From positions 7,626,001 to 7,690,000 of the forward strand of contig NC_135073.1 in the NCBI RefSeq assembly GCF_051401765.1: 64,000 nt of DNA. Direction: 5' to 3'. A model generated the notes under the pieces. The model was not told the DNA's origin and did no database searches. It saw only the letters and a list, made by a program, of their open reading frames with translations. Positions 1 to 14,400 of the stretch are shown one piece after another. Positions within the stretch are counted from its first letter, which is position 1. Every line of letters begins with the position of its first letter. The translations under genes were made by a program, and so were the position numbers. The DNA comes from Calliopsis andreniformis (Eukaryota > Arthropoda > Insecta > Hymenoptera > Andrenidae).

Positions 1-2410
1 ACACCCGCGGTCTATTAATAACCATCAATAAAGACACAGAAGATTGCATCTCTTTGAAAAAGACGTTAAGAAGAGTGTTTGAGTAGCTCAATCGTTCACG
101 AAACTTCACACCGAATTGTTAACTGGTATACATGACTGAATAACACAAGATGCGAGTCATCACGCCCTTCCCAGTAATTAATCGCGTGCCTACAAGCCGG
201 CTGAATAAAAGGATACCATGTAAGACTCATGAATCGCATCCAAGTTTCAAGTGATTGATTAGCTAAAATCACACGTCAGGTAGTCGTACTTGAAGACAAC
301 GGTAATCACAAAAGAGAACAGCTCGGAACGATGACTACGCCATAATACCATACTTGCGATATATTACCTCATAATTTTTTATCTACCTTCTCGTTTCATG
401 GCCTCATAATATATTTTTGTGTACATGTTGTTTATCTCTCGTTAAGGTTGTTGTTTATTTCTGTTTAAAAAACCAAAAACAAAGCAACTGTCGTGCAACT
501 ATTTCGCATTTTTCAGTCCTTTCATTTCCTCAAACATATACCGGAAACTTAATAAATTATAATAATAATGCATGACATAATGCTCCATTCTTATATATTA
601 AATAATTGCTAATGACATTACATAAGTTTAATCATCTTCTGTCAAGAAATTTAAGAGACATAGTTCATACAAATCCCTCATATTGTGACTTCAGAGTAAA
701 CCTTGATTTTTCCCTAAGCAAATACATACAACCTGCAACCTACTTATTAATCACTACACCAAAGCGAATATTTATCATTTACACGTTTCATAAATTATTT
801 TCCGCGAACATAGAAAAGATTTGGTTCTGAAGAACTGTAGTATCACAGCGAACCAAACTGCCAGCGGGAAATGTGGTCTACTATATCGATTTGTTTTCGG
901 TTAATACTCGTAGAAAGTCCGACGGGCATAAGTGGAAGAGCTCGACAAACGGAATAGGCGGCGAACTCGCGTAAGATCAATAATACGGGAAAAGCTGGAG
1001 GAACTTCGGTAAAGAAAAGTGGAAGAAGAGCGGAAAGTTAAATTCAACTTTGGCATTTATTTCACGTAGTTGGAATAGCGCAGGCTCCGAAGCGCGTAAA
1101 TTGAAACTTTCGTCCGGCCGCTCGTAGGATCGCACTCGCTATGGGTGGGCTAATGGTAATTACGGGTTTAGACTCTGCGATCCGATTGACTGGGCGGAGA
1201 GATCGTATCTACGGATGAGTGCGGAATGAGTATCGGTCGCATTAATAACGGGCTCGTGGTATAGCTCTCTTGTATCCGAGCATAATAATCTGACGTTGAC
1301 TAGGCGTGGAACTTTTTCCTATCTTAATGGTAGCGCTTTTGTAGTTGCTCCGTTCTCGACCTTATGAACATGTAATCCCATCACGATTTCATGATTGACA
1401 AGCGCGACTGCGTGTCCTGCCCGTCAAGTTCAGCGTTTATGAGGCGTTACATTGTAGGAACAAGAATTTAGCTGAAGGTCAAGATGGTAAAAACGTAAGT
1501 GCTTATGTACTTAAAGATCATTAAAAATGTAAAAAACTTGCTCCTATTCAAATTATGTTTTTATACATAATATTGAACATGAACGTGTTATTTTTTTATG
1601 GTACCCATGTCATTCTCGTTTCTCTTTCATTCTTTAAAGTGCTGCAATCATTGGATTTTAACTTACACTGTTACTCTTTAATAATTTGTGTATTATAGTA
1701 ATAGAATGGTAAATAACATACATAAATAGGTGTTGATACTGTCTTCATATTAGCTCTACCACTCTTTCGATAGAAATTATGACTGTAAAAGGTTATCAAC
1801 TTCTGTCATCAATACTGACCGAACTAAATCTAACAAGAGTAAATTAATTCAGTTAGGTACTATTATCAATGTCGTTGAAAATAAAACTGAAATGACGTCT
1901 GCAAAATTATTGATTCTACATGTGCAATTTCACGTGCTTAACAATCCTAATGTCATAATACCAAAAATCAAATTATTCTAAGAAGGCTTTGTCTTCGATT
2001 AGAAATAGTATTTAGAAGAGTTTTTGAGTGAAGAATACGCGGTAGTTAAGAGAAAACATAAACAGAAGGGAAAAGGAGGCACTGCTGCTGCAAGAAGAAA
2101 AGGAATGGACACTGCTGCCCACCTGCAAAATTTACTAACACTGTCCGCGACGGGGACAGTTTATTTTTCGCACGGTATAGTCCACCATCTCTCGGATGAA
2201 AGCAGGATCGGTTTCTCTGCTGATTCCACCATTCAATTTCACGATCCTTAGTCTAATATACGACCGCGTCTAAATCAGGATTATCGACCGACGAGCTGTG
2301 CCTCCCTCCATTGTGCGCCTTCGTGGCGGTCCACGCGAGCTCACGCACAAGCAGTCTTTTCGTCAATGCATCTTCCCATCATTGCCTCTCTTCTATTCCC
2401 GTACCCCAAC

Positions 2411-2434
2411 TTCCTTGAACGGAAGTTCAAGGAA
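2411..2434. repeat. perfect 10-bp inverted repeat
   Basis: TTCCTTGAAC and its exact reverse complement GTTCAAGGAA are separated by the 4-nt loop GGAA. It could be a protein-binding palindrome or a short hairpin. No gene is recognised nearby. Confidence 0.7.
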
Positions 2435-5400
2435 TATCGTGAACGTATCGCTATACCATTTCCCCTATTCCATCCTAATAATTAAGATTTAACTTTGCAA
2501 TCAAATGAGAGAATGTTAAGTAGTTTTTTGGCTCTTTCTTCACCTTCTTGGAATTTGAATAATAAGCTCACAAACTAAACTAATAATGAAGTATTTCAAA
2601 CTTCTAAAATTTTAATTGATATTGACAATCGACAACTTTGTAATAGTTTGATCTTTGAGGGGCTCTACACATCCAAGGATGTTATACCTTAATGTAATTC
2701 AAGTGAAAACACAATGTACTTTTGATAAAGGCTTATAATCCACTGATGCATTTAATAGTAAGGGATATCTACATTTCTGAAGTCAGTTCATGTATTGATA
2801 GACGAGTGTGGTCGTACAAAAAACATAAGTGATTGTACATGTATCTATAGAAAGCAAAACTCATTTGCTTCAAATAATTGCACGACATGAACACAGCAAT
2901 AAGCTTATAAAGAAATACTGTACAGGATTCCAATTTATTAGTTCATGACAACTTGTTGTCTTACCCCACTTTGTCAGTTAAGGATTACGAAAAATGTGTT
3001 TATTTTATTAAATCAAATTCTACTAACAGAAGCAGACAATCGTTACAGTTAAAATCCAGTTTTCTGTGTAACTAGGTCGAGACGCATCAAACACATATAA
3101 AAATATTGTATATACGTAGCCGCGAGCAAATTTGGCAAAACAAAAATTTCAAGAACAAGACGATCATTAAATCATATTTTTTCGTGCCAGTCTCGTGTCT
3201 CGCGCGTACAGCATGCCTGCACGATGTAAGACGCGCGCGCGAATTCGTGCGAATTTTTATTGCAAGCGAAAGCTTTGATCGTACGAACAATATTTCTCAC
3301 AAAAGTAATCTATATATTAAAGAGATAGTATGGTATCATAAAATGTTGTCACTTGTTTTCCGTCATTGATTCATAAAGCACAAGAAACCTTGTGGTATAA
3401 AAAGTATGGACACGTTTATACCATACCTTGTTTAATGATTGTAACTTTACATAGAACTGTTTTCATTTAATTTCTTCATTAATTTCACACTGCTTTTTAC
3501 ACTTTGATAAAATTCACTAGAATTTCTTAGCGATTTAATTCATACTCGCATAAACTAATATTATCTAACGTAAATAAGACTGTCAATATAGGTGTTATGC
3601 CACTTAAAGTATTACATTTCAACAAAATATATATTCAACTTAAACATCATAAAACAGTATATTACAACTAAATATAAAAACTGTAATAACATTACAGTAC
3701 CTTGTCACAGTGAAATTGCAACGAGACCAGTAACGACATCCCAACACGTTATAAAGTGTACGATCTTAACCCAGATTTAAATGTTAATGACTCGTTTTGT
3801 TTCATCAGAGCCATAAGTGAAAAGACATGGTAATGACACTCGTTTACTCCATACAGATCGAGGAAGTTGAGCATACCGACGAGCTCATAGGTAGGATAAA
3901 CTGTCTCCAAACGCTAGAGAATGAATAAATTTGATCAGGCCCGAACGCAACGAGGACCCATTGGAAAAGAGCGATACTGGCGTGCGACGTAGGCGTCAAC
4001 CAACGGTAGGTATCGGCGGTATTTATTGGGAATATTTATGAGGGGTGCGCTTTCATGCTTTCGCGGCGAGTGGGCTGTAATACTTCGAAGGTCCTCGCCC
4101 CGTCATCCGAAGCCGACGGCGCAATTTCGGCGGAACCGCCGTGAGAAATTCCACGGAGAGGATCGCGAGAGGTGTCTACGGATTTAACCATGAAGATGTC
4201 GACGTCACGGTACTCCCTTTCGCGAAACAATATTCTCAGGAATGTAAGTGGGAATCGTGCACAACTAGAATTACTGAGATGGAAGATTCTGTGATGTTAG
4301 ATTAAATTGATCTGAAACAGATAAATCTGGACTTCTTTCATCCTATTCGATCTGCATTATACGTTGCTCTGAACTGTGCAATATTTTATTGCTAATCTCT
4401 TTATACCATAGAACATGTGTCTTCTAATCTCAGTATCGTTACTATTTCTGAGATATTCAAGACCCTGATTGCCACACATCATTTTAATATAAGTGACAGT
4501 CTTATTTAGATGTTTTTAAATAATATTAACTTGGACAACTACAATTACTGCAAAGTAATTTATTGTCTGATACAAAATTAAAGGCACTGTGCTTATCCTC
4601 ATAATGTACTAATTACAATATCCTCATAGTATAGTATTTCTAGTATCAATTACTATCATTTTGCTGTTAAGAGACACACAATAACTTGAGAATAAAAACA
4701 GCCTTATTACGACAAAATAGCAAAAGCAAATAACAGTTTTTTAGATTCAGTACCTTCATAAAACTTTTTCACTTTCACATATCTGAGCGCAGAAATGCTG
4801 AATAATTACTAAAAAATTATTGAAATTGACTCCTCCAACAGAAATGTCACAATGGAAAATTTCTCTTTTCTCGTTATAGCTTTAGATAAACATGGTACAC
4901 CGATCTTTCTCATTAGACATAAATAAATGATCAGATTTAGGATTTCTATTATACAGCTGTGGATGTTTGTCGATTAAACTTCATCACACGGTCTCCTGAA
5001 TGCAAAACTGCAGTAATAACTTTAATGGATCGTGTACTAAAAAGGATAAAGCGTTTACATGAATGCCGTGACTATAAGAAGGAGGTCTGTGACCCGTATA
5101 CGAAACGTTTTTGGCCAAACGCGAACAACATCTAGATATGTAACATAAACTCTAAAACAAATACCATCGACCTCGCGGAGAGAAATAGCGTAACGTTCTA
5201 CATCTCTCTGGGTTACCATATCTTTCTCTGAGTCATAAAGTTTTCCTGCGGTCACCGAGCGTGGATAACGATGGGTACAGTGAGTATATACGTAGATTTA
5301 CATTCGCCCCAAAAAAGTTTGTACTTCTACCGGTACAACAAGTTTAAATTAATGCTACCGCTTAATTATGCACATTTTGCTGCAGACATTATTACTTTAA

Positions 5401-6214
5401 TCCGGAGTAGCTACATTTCGGAAAAGTTTAAGGTTCACTTGCCAATTTCTATTAAAACTACTTTATGTAATAAAGTGTTCCTTAATACGAAGGTAGCACT
5501 TTAACTAAAATTTTACGTAATCTAATATGCAACAGTTTGATAAAATTATTCAACTTAAATGATGAGGGTAGATAGTTCATAGGTACACATTAAAGCTCAA
5601 AATTTCGCTTAGATTTTGAACAAAAACCAACTTGGATTATAAAAAACGTTACATATCATATTCTTTATAACAATGTCTATAATAATAATACTCAAGTAAC
5701 GTTACATTCTAAACTCCCAAAGATTCAATACTTACAATTTTACTATCGTAAATATTAATAATAAATTATCAATAAAAATATATTTGAATTACATCACTGC
5801 ACAATCTGCAAAATGCTTGCAACAGTTGATACTAATTTTAGCAAGTACTCGTAACAAATTTTGGAGTAGCCGATTCGAGTGTAGTACACGAGTCAATGAA
5901 AGATTAACAGGCGGCGTAACGCGTATGCATGTCTCATGGAACGTCATTCGCAAACAGTGCATCGATAACCATTGTCTGACTGTTGGAGGGAAGAGGCATC
6001 CTCCCTCATCGGCGAGCATTGCTCCGCCACGACTAAACGGCCCTCGAGCACACAAAGCGATTGAGACGATTTCTGTTAAACTCCCTTATGGACAAGAAGC
6101 GAGCTCGTGGAAAGCTTGGAAGATAGAACGGGCAGGGACGATCCGCGAGAAGAACATTTTGTTGTATGAGCACGGACAACGGTTATACGTGCTCATATAG
6201 AATCACATAGGGAC

Positions 6215-6236
6215 GCCATATAGACTGCTATATGGC
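6215..6236. repeat. perfect 9-bp inverted repeat
   Basis: GCCATATAG, spacer ACTG, then CTATATGGC. The arms are exact reverse complements, and CATATAG-like words recur just upstream. It lies at the edge of a GC-richer island. Function unknown. Confidence 0.7.
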
Positions 6237-8425
6237 TGCCGCCAGCTGATATATGCGCGACGTTATCCGTATCCACTTACTTCCTCGTTTGGCAGAAGAC
6301 TTGAAGCGATTTAAAATGGGTCACCTTAACTGGGAAGACGTATACAACAAAGGAACGTGTCGGAAGTAGCACTCACTATAAAATTCTTGAATTATTTCTA
6401 CCGATTACGTCGACTTCGATGTTCGTGTCAACTGATCGGAACGTGTGAAACATCAAGTCACGCGTACCATTCGTACTTCAGTAGCGGTAGAGAATGATAC
6501 TGATATGTTCTGTACAACAGAAATTATTCAGAGAAGAGAATATAAATTTATGGAAAGACTGGCTTCTATTATAAAATATAATTAGATAATTTTTTGTAAA
6601 TGCGATCATAAAGATGTTTGCAGAAAGAGTTTTCAGTAAATGAATACCTACTCTGTCATATGGAGTAATACCTAGAGGGGTATGAGAATAATGTATTAGA
6701 CTTCATTTAGAAAGAACGAATAGTTTCATAAATGTAATTTTACCTTCGTTTTATATAATTGTGGTATTTAATATGTATCATTTTTAATATAACATACATC
6801 ATAACTTGTTTGATTCTTCATAGTGAACTAGAAGTTTTTGAGAAAAACTATATGCGTTTGGACTATGTCCAAGAGTATTTTCAAGGTCTGAAAATTTTGC
6901 ATAGTATTCAGATGAACACCCCACATGGTCTAGACAAAGATTCGCTATTAACTGATTCTCACATTTGGTTATGGTTATATGAGTAAAGTAAAATATTGTT
7001 AATTAAGACTAATGAAAAATAAATATGTCTGAATAAAAAACTGATGAACTCAACATGAATTTAACACTGTAATAATACTTAAGAAAGTCTTCAAATAGTG
7101 TGCAAAACATACACTACTTAATCAGTTATTTAATTACTTTATTTAAATAATATTCAACGCTGATGCACGAAAAAATGAAACAGAAAACAATTTTATTGAA
7201 TATACAACTCTTAATTAAACAATTCCCTTCCAATACTACAAAAACTCTAAAATAATCATTTAAATCCTTCCCAAGACAATGTATTAATATTCATGAAACC
7301 TCACTATATCAAAAGCCTAAACAAGTATAAAAACCTACATTCCATACAAAGAAAAAACGGCTACCTGTCGGCAAGATACAAAAAGTGGAAAAATTCACGA
7401 TTCTCTCAACTTCTATCGTCGCGTCGGTAGCGAGGATCGATTGTCTAAGCAATAATGGTACCGGTAGCCGTGGGGGACCTTTTAAAAGGTCCCTGTGTTG
7501 TTCCCCGCCCTTTTGCTCTGTTCCTTTCAACAGATCCGGCGCGGCTGATAAGTGGACAATTAAAAGCGCGCTAGTCTTTCTGGAAAAATCGTTAAATACG
7601 AAAACAGCCGGCCTAGTGGATTTCCCAAAGAATTTCCCTCGCCACGGAACGGCCCCCCGGTTCGCTTTATACAAGAAGTCAGTGCCACGGATCGTGGTCG
7701 TGCTGCGTTACGCGCTTTTTATTAGCTTTCCTTCGACAGGGACATTTTTATACGATCGTAAAGAATATATAGTACAAGTGTTTAGGAATTAATTATAGAC
7801 CTTGTACATTCTGATATGACCGCGCAACTTCGCCATTCTGTGTGTAGATAACGAATTAGTATCGGCTCGACACGAGATTTTATAGACTGCCATTAGGGGC
7901 CGTGCCCGGTTCCCTATCACCGAGGTATCGTGAGGCTTCAGCGGAACAGCGGTTAAGAACGTGTTTCTGGCTGGATATAAATAATAGGACCACGTCGGCA
8001 GTCACTATAATTCAATTCACACCTGATAACTGTGACCATAGAATTTCCATATTACAGGCTGCAATAAAATTAAAAATATTTTCGGGGCGGTCCGTACGCT
8101 TCGGGGGGTCCCGCCGCTCTGACCATCTCTTCTCTCTCTAACGGGGACGAACGAGCCATGGATCGCGATCCTTCACGTTCGCTGTCTTACGAATTTGTTC
8201 CTCGAATTTGTTTCTCGTTGTCTCTGGTGGTCCTTCCACCGGTACGACAAATGGCAACCGACCGACAAAACGAAACCGTGCCGTCGGTACCACGCTTTTT
8301 GGAATTTTTACCTCGATTAATGATTTGTCGCGGAGAGTTCAAGGAACGTTACCGCTCAACCCATTCCAGATGGAAGCTTATGGCGCTTAGACTATAGTAT
8401 GACTACAGGTAATCTGAAATATTGG

Positions 8426-8445
8426 GACACTTTCTACAAAGTGTC
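8426..8445. repeat. perfect 8-bp inverted repeat
   Basis: GACACTTT, spacer CTAC, then AAAGTGTC. A second short palindrome (TACTTTCT, two bases, AGAAAGTA) lies about 130 bp downstream. No gene is recognised around them. Confidence 0.6.
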
Positions 8446-11400
8446 TTCAAACATGTGGGGGTATTTTTGAAGGGTATATTCTAGATACGAAGAGGATGAA
8501 GAAAGTTTACATGTACATATGCCTGGGAACGCTTAGTTTTTTAGTTATACGCTATCTTATAGTACGCTGTGATACTTTCTTTAGAAAGTACTATTGTGTA
8601 CCATTCATTCAAGGGGCTGCAATTTCCTTGGACCTAGGAGGACCTTAAAGAGAATAACACACCATGCAGGCAGAAAATGGGTCAGTATTTTACGCAATAT
8701 AAAATTTCATGTGACTAAAGAACTATGCGTTTTCGGGCATGTATACATTTGAACATTTTTTATTATCTTTGTATCTAAAACGTTTCCTCAAAAATTATTG
8801 TGAATGGTAGAATATAGTTTACTAACTTGACACTGTAATTACTTGTGTCAAAAATTGCAGCAATAAAAAGAATTGGATATTTAAATTGTGCACTTCTATC
8901 AGCCTACTTAATATTTTATAAATATAGAATAGCGTCTAATTTTACTATTAAGAATTCCTTTTATTTGTAAATTTTCTCTCCACTAAATAAGAACATCGTA
9001 TAAATACGTAAATGCTCGGTACCAAGATTACTATGTTCTTTCCCTTTCAATACAGTACAATTAAAAAATATTTTCATAAATAGCTATCCACGACATTAGG
9101 TTATTTAAAATACAGCATACCAAATATTTGAAACTGTAATCATCGATCTAATCTAATTAGAAGCAAAATAAAAAAAAGAGAACACGAAATACCTTGCTTT
9201 CTGATCAATCTTAATCTACTTAATCTACTTAACCATAAATCATACTTCGTTAAATCCGCGTACCCCAAGAGTACCGGTTCTGTTCCACAAAAATAAATTA
9301 CGACATTACCAAAAGGAAATCTATTACCATCCGCATACCCAAAACACCCATACGAGAGTCATAAATCCAAGCCGACTTAGAACCATCCAAAGAATCAATT
9401 TCGCCGACAAGCAGGTGAACTCGGTAAACCTATAATCTATGCTCCTAATCCGTATCACACTCAAAGGCGTTATACCATCGGTATACCTCTCACCGTCGGT
9501 TCCCGACTTTTTTTCCCTTCTCGGAGTTAATTGTTTTAGCTACGGGGGTGAGAATACATTATACATTAACGAATGAGCGGCACGGCCAAACGCAAGATTA
9601 ACGACTCTAAGCTATTTACGGCCTTGACTTGTCGGCATCGTTTAAACAAATGTTTGTTTCCTGGCCTGGCGACCCCGCCTCGTCAGCCCCTCGCAGAGCG
9701 CGTTCAGCAGAGCTCCCTTGGATCCTAAGGGCCAACGTTCGCACTCGTGGCGCCGTATCAGTCAACCCCCCACCTCCCACCAACGCACGCCTACTCCTGT
9801 CATCCCCTTCGCAAAGCCTCTATTGAGTCGCATTTGCCAAGAGATCCATCGTTACACGCCGTAGAATCGACGTGAACCGATGTGCTCGATGAAGGAAATT
9901 ACTCGTCGAAGTTACCATTCGGAAGGCCTGCATGCGTCGCTACAACTCCTAAATGCCATTTTCCTGGATATTGCGGCGAGATTTACGGGTACAGGTTTTC
10001 GGCCTGGCTTACTGGTTCCTCATGGCTCTCCCTCTGGAGACGTTGGATGAAATCAGAAAGCGATGGAGAACCGACGATATGCGCGAGGGAAAATAGCCAA
10101 CCGACGATAAATTTGGCAATTTCTTCGCGTGTCAGTGGCGTGTACCGTGACACGTCTATGGAGGGATGAAAGATCGGGGAAAGGAGAAGAATGAAGCTAA
10201 CTGAGAGATAAAGACGCAGATGGGGGCAAGGGGATGCCGAAAGCAGAGAAAAAGGCAGTAGGAGAAGGGTGGTAGAAGGGGCAGGTAGAACAGAAAGTTG
10301 AGCGTCGACTCATACGCACGCCATTCAAAGGAAATTTATGTACCAGAAGCATAAAGCCACTGCCGCGTTCCTGGAGGCCGCTATTGGACGCGGCCACACC
10401 ACCGAATTCACAAATGTTTATTTCTTTCCCATTCTCTGTCTTATCCCCCTTTCACCGAACTCATTTCCCCTCTAGCGTGCAGCGACGCTACAATTCAAAC
10501 GAATAACTGCATCCCACCGCAAGCAATAATGGCGGGTATAAGGGACGCGAGGCTGATGGAAGTCATAGGAAAGTGGACGAGGAAATGCGGGGGTTCTCTG
10601 AGGGGATCAGACCGAGAGATAAAAGAAAAGTAACACTATTACCTTCTCGGTAATCGTCTGTGGTCCATGAGAAATTCCTTACGGAATGTTTGTAAGCCAT
10701 TATTCCTTCCGTCTGTGTCAGGAGGGTCGAGTACATGCGCGCGGGATGTCTGAACGTTTTTTTAGCGATTGAAACGCGACCATGTAAGCATTGTTTAAAC
10801 GAGTATTACTTGCTATTACCTCAAATGGTTTCGCGAATGTAAAACTTTGATACTAAAGAGACGAATATTGACGCATAATGCGGATTACTCTGGGGTCTAC
10901 TTTCCTAATGGAAATTTTAGAGGATACTATCCATATCTGGAAACTGTAATAAATGAATCTGTATTGAAACTGTAATGTAGCTCATATATAGAGACAATAT
11001 TTCCATGATCTATAAACATTATTAATCCACATTTCGAATATTTTAATGTCTACATTTAAAAAATCCAACATATGTCAAAGTTTTTTCATTTGTTGTAATT
11101 TCACAGGTTTAATCTTTAACAAGAGACGAACACCTCTGTGATTTACATATATTACCTAATACTTGACTTCTAATAGTTATACTTATTACTTTGTTGTTAA
11201 ACAGTGTCTTATAGTTTTCAGATTTTCATAGCCGAATTCATTTATCACTCTTTATGTCATTACTTTATGTTATTGTCAAATTGCAAATATTCAAACAAGT
11301 TTGTCAGAAAACAACCCTTTCAATACCTAAAACGCTACCAGAAATAAAAAAATTGTGTACTAGCTAGTCACCAATATTAAAAAAATGTTTAGAGTAAAAA

Positions 11401-14400
11401 GGACTAAGAAACCTAGAAATGGACCTACATTTGCAATAATTTTATAAGAACATAATCCCGAGGAATAGATGGAAATGTCAGAACGATGGCTGTGGCAACG
11501 CGCGTGCACAGGACACGCACCCACATGTGGCCGTAAGTAGATAGTACCTGCGCGTAACGAAGCTCGCAAAATAAGAGAAACGGCGAAACACGATCGGACA
11601 AGGAGATAAGCTTCGCTACTGCAAGATCTCCTTTACTCCGCGGGGTTCCCGGAAAGAGAGGTCTTCGAGAGATGGACACTCGCCATCTCATCTAGCAGAG
11701 ATAGGCCGTGGCCCAGCTACCATATCTGATGAAACGCGATGGATGGGACAGCGTGACACTAAAGTACGAGACAAAAGTGTCCCATGCGGCGTGCTTTCCT
11801 CTAACCCATGGCATCTACACCCTGTGCCTCGACCACCACCCTCGGCATCCACACCTGGAATCCTGCGAAGACCACGCGGGAATCGAAGAAAAGTCCTTCT
11901 ATCTTTTCGTCAATTTGTTATCCACTTTCACGTTTAGTCAACGGTTCGCATCCCCACTGTCCCTTCTCGACACTTGGCCGTTTCAAGCTTGTACAGGGTG
12001 TCCCGTGGAAATATCATCTTGGATACGTTCTACTGTGCAGGTTCCTACATTATAAGACTCTTGTTGATGACTGCAATCCTTTTCTAGATAGAAGCTTGTG
12101 TTAATTGGACACGTCAGTTAAGTATTAATCATATCCTCTATCAATACAGTAAGTATTGAGAACAACTCCCATGACTCTAGGGTCCAAGATAGGAATGGTA
12201 AATGATCCTTAACTTGACGTAGAAATTATGAATAATTAACATCGGCTGATGAAAATATTGAAAATATTGTCGAAAAAGGAAGAACTCTGAAAATGGAGAG
12301 ACAATATAGTACTCTCATCTATTACAAATAACGAATTAGAATAGTACTCAAACTCAAACTAAAATTGATAAAACGGGATTAAATTCAATATCGAACAATT
12401 AGTAAAAAATATTAACGAAAAGCTTCAATATGTTTTTTTAACTTATTCAAAATTATTCTTCAATTCTCTTGAGGACAGTTTCCTAATTACACAATATTCC
12501 AGTGTATTATAGCATTCCATCATTATAAGTTTCTAGTATATGTATCTAGTATTGGTATATCTTGAAATTATTTAAAATAAATTTTGCTTATTATACACTC
12601 TCATTAACATTTCTGATCAAACCAAGCTAAACAACTACTAGACGAGTTAACCTCGAGAGTGTGTTTCTCATTATAAATTCATTAGTTAGTCGTGAACCAC
12701 GAAGACTATTAACTTGAGAGACCTAAAACTTCGCAGAACATGCGCGAAAAATTAATTTCTGATCTCAGAAAACTCCCATCAAACGTTCAAGACTTCAGTA
12801 ACAGAATAAAGCTGGTCGTAGAAGAAGTAGGCAGAGAGCAAGTTTCATCATTAAATGACATGTTTATACGGTCCCCTCAATGTCGATCGGTCAGAAGTTG
12901 GAGAACGAAGTCAGTGCGGCGCAGTGGTTCCTGACGTGATGCACGATCCCCTTAGAGGCGCCAGCCTGCTAGAAGAGGAGAAGGTGAAGCAGAAGAGAAG
13001 GAAGGCGTTCCGACGAAACGAAGCGCGGTGTTCGAGCCAGATAAGATCTCCGAAACGGGGATCAGTAATATTTTACAAAGTCATCGAAGTTGCTCGCTAA
13101 CTTCGGCATAAATTACAATCGCCGTCTCCTTCTCCCTCGCCAGTGTCCGCCTTTATCCTCACCCCTTTCGCGAAATCCGTTCCTCGGCTATGGGAAGATG
13201 GGAAATTGCAGAGCCCTCTCCGCCCCGCAACGAGTGTTAAACAAACACTTACCATCGCTAATAACATAGAACACCCATCTACCTCGCGGGGAACCAATAA
13301 ATTTGTTCGACCAAAGGATATGCAACAATCGAGGACTCTTCGATATTAGTAAACAGATAAACATTTTCTGTGTAAACGGGTAGTGTCCTAAAATCAGGGA
13401 GATATATTTGTGTGAATATCAAGTACCTCGAAAACTTGAATGAATGAGTTATGGAGGGAATGAAATTATGAATTATTTCTCTAAAATGAATGGAGTAAAG
13501 TTAATATAATTTTTCGTTTGACAACTCTGAGTAGTTACGTTAAAATTACAATTTATTTTATACATAAATGATATTTGTACTTTATCACTGAAATTATTCT
13601 TTCGATGAGCACTGACAGGAATGAAATTGCTCAAGAAAATCAAAATGGGGTAATTGCTCAAAGAACTTCTATTGTAGCTTGCCTGTACATATTAATACTA
13701 TCACGAAAATAACGCCAATGTGGCGTTAAGTGGTCGTTAAAGTGTTAATAAGACATAATCCAGTTTAGCCATTTTATTTCTCTCTATTTGAAACAGTGAA
13801 AAAGAATCTTAAAAATTTGTTTAGACATCTACCTCAAAATAATCTAGTTCCTACTTCAAAATATAAAATCCTCCGTCAAGGACCTCAGCTTTCCTCAACA
13901 GATTAATGCGATGTTAGGAAAGAAAGAGAAAAAAACAGAAGAAACCACAAGTATTGATCTTTGGTAAAGTCAGTAAAATGTGACACCTACCGTTACACGG
14001 AATCTGTGGGCGAGCACCACGAGGCCTGTATCCTTCGCTACCAAGGGATTTCGTAAGTTTGGCATAAAAGTTGCGCGCAACCATAAGACGTCCATCGTGA
14101 AATCGAGTGTTTACCCGCGAGATTAACGTCTGCGACAAGGTACAATGCTGCCGTTTATTATTTCCGACAGTGAACAAACCGATTACCATCACACGGTGGG
14201 GACGTTATTTAACATTTTGCCGAAAAAAAAGAAGGAAGCGAAAATCAAAAGAGCTAGATTGGGACACAGGGACCTGGACCATGACACGAATACATTCCTC
14301 ACTACGAAGTTTGCCAGGGACTTGTTCATAAATCATATCTGAAAAAATGTTTGCACCGCTGCGCGACATCTGCTAGCGAAACTTTGCGTATGGCAGCGGT

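Noticed and set aside
5784..6200. 138-codon plus-strand and 88-codon minus-strand overlapping frames
   Set aside because: Mutually overlapping frames in a GC-rich island with no motif on either strand.
7309..7792. Overlapping frames of 121 (minus) and 135 (plus) codons
   Set aside because: Neither shows conserved motifs; the pair is explained by a GC-rich island poor in stop codons.
12740..12934. 64-codon plus-strand frame with a helix-like N-terminal half
   Set aside because: Protein-like in look but not recognised. It changes composition abruptly after about 44 codons and lacks a clear splice donor at that point.
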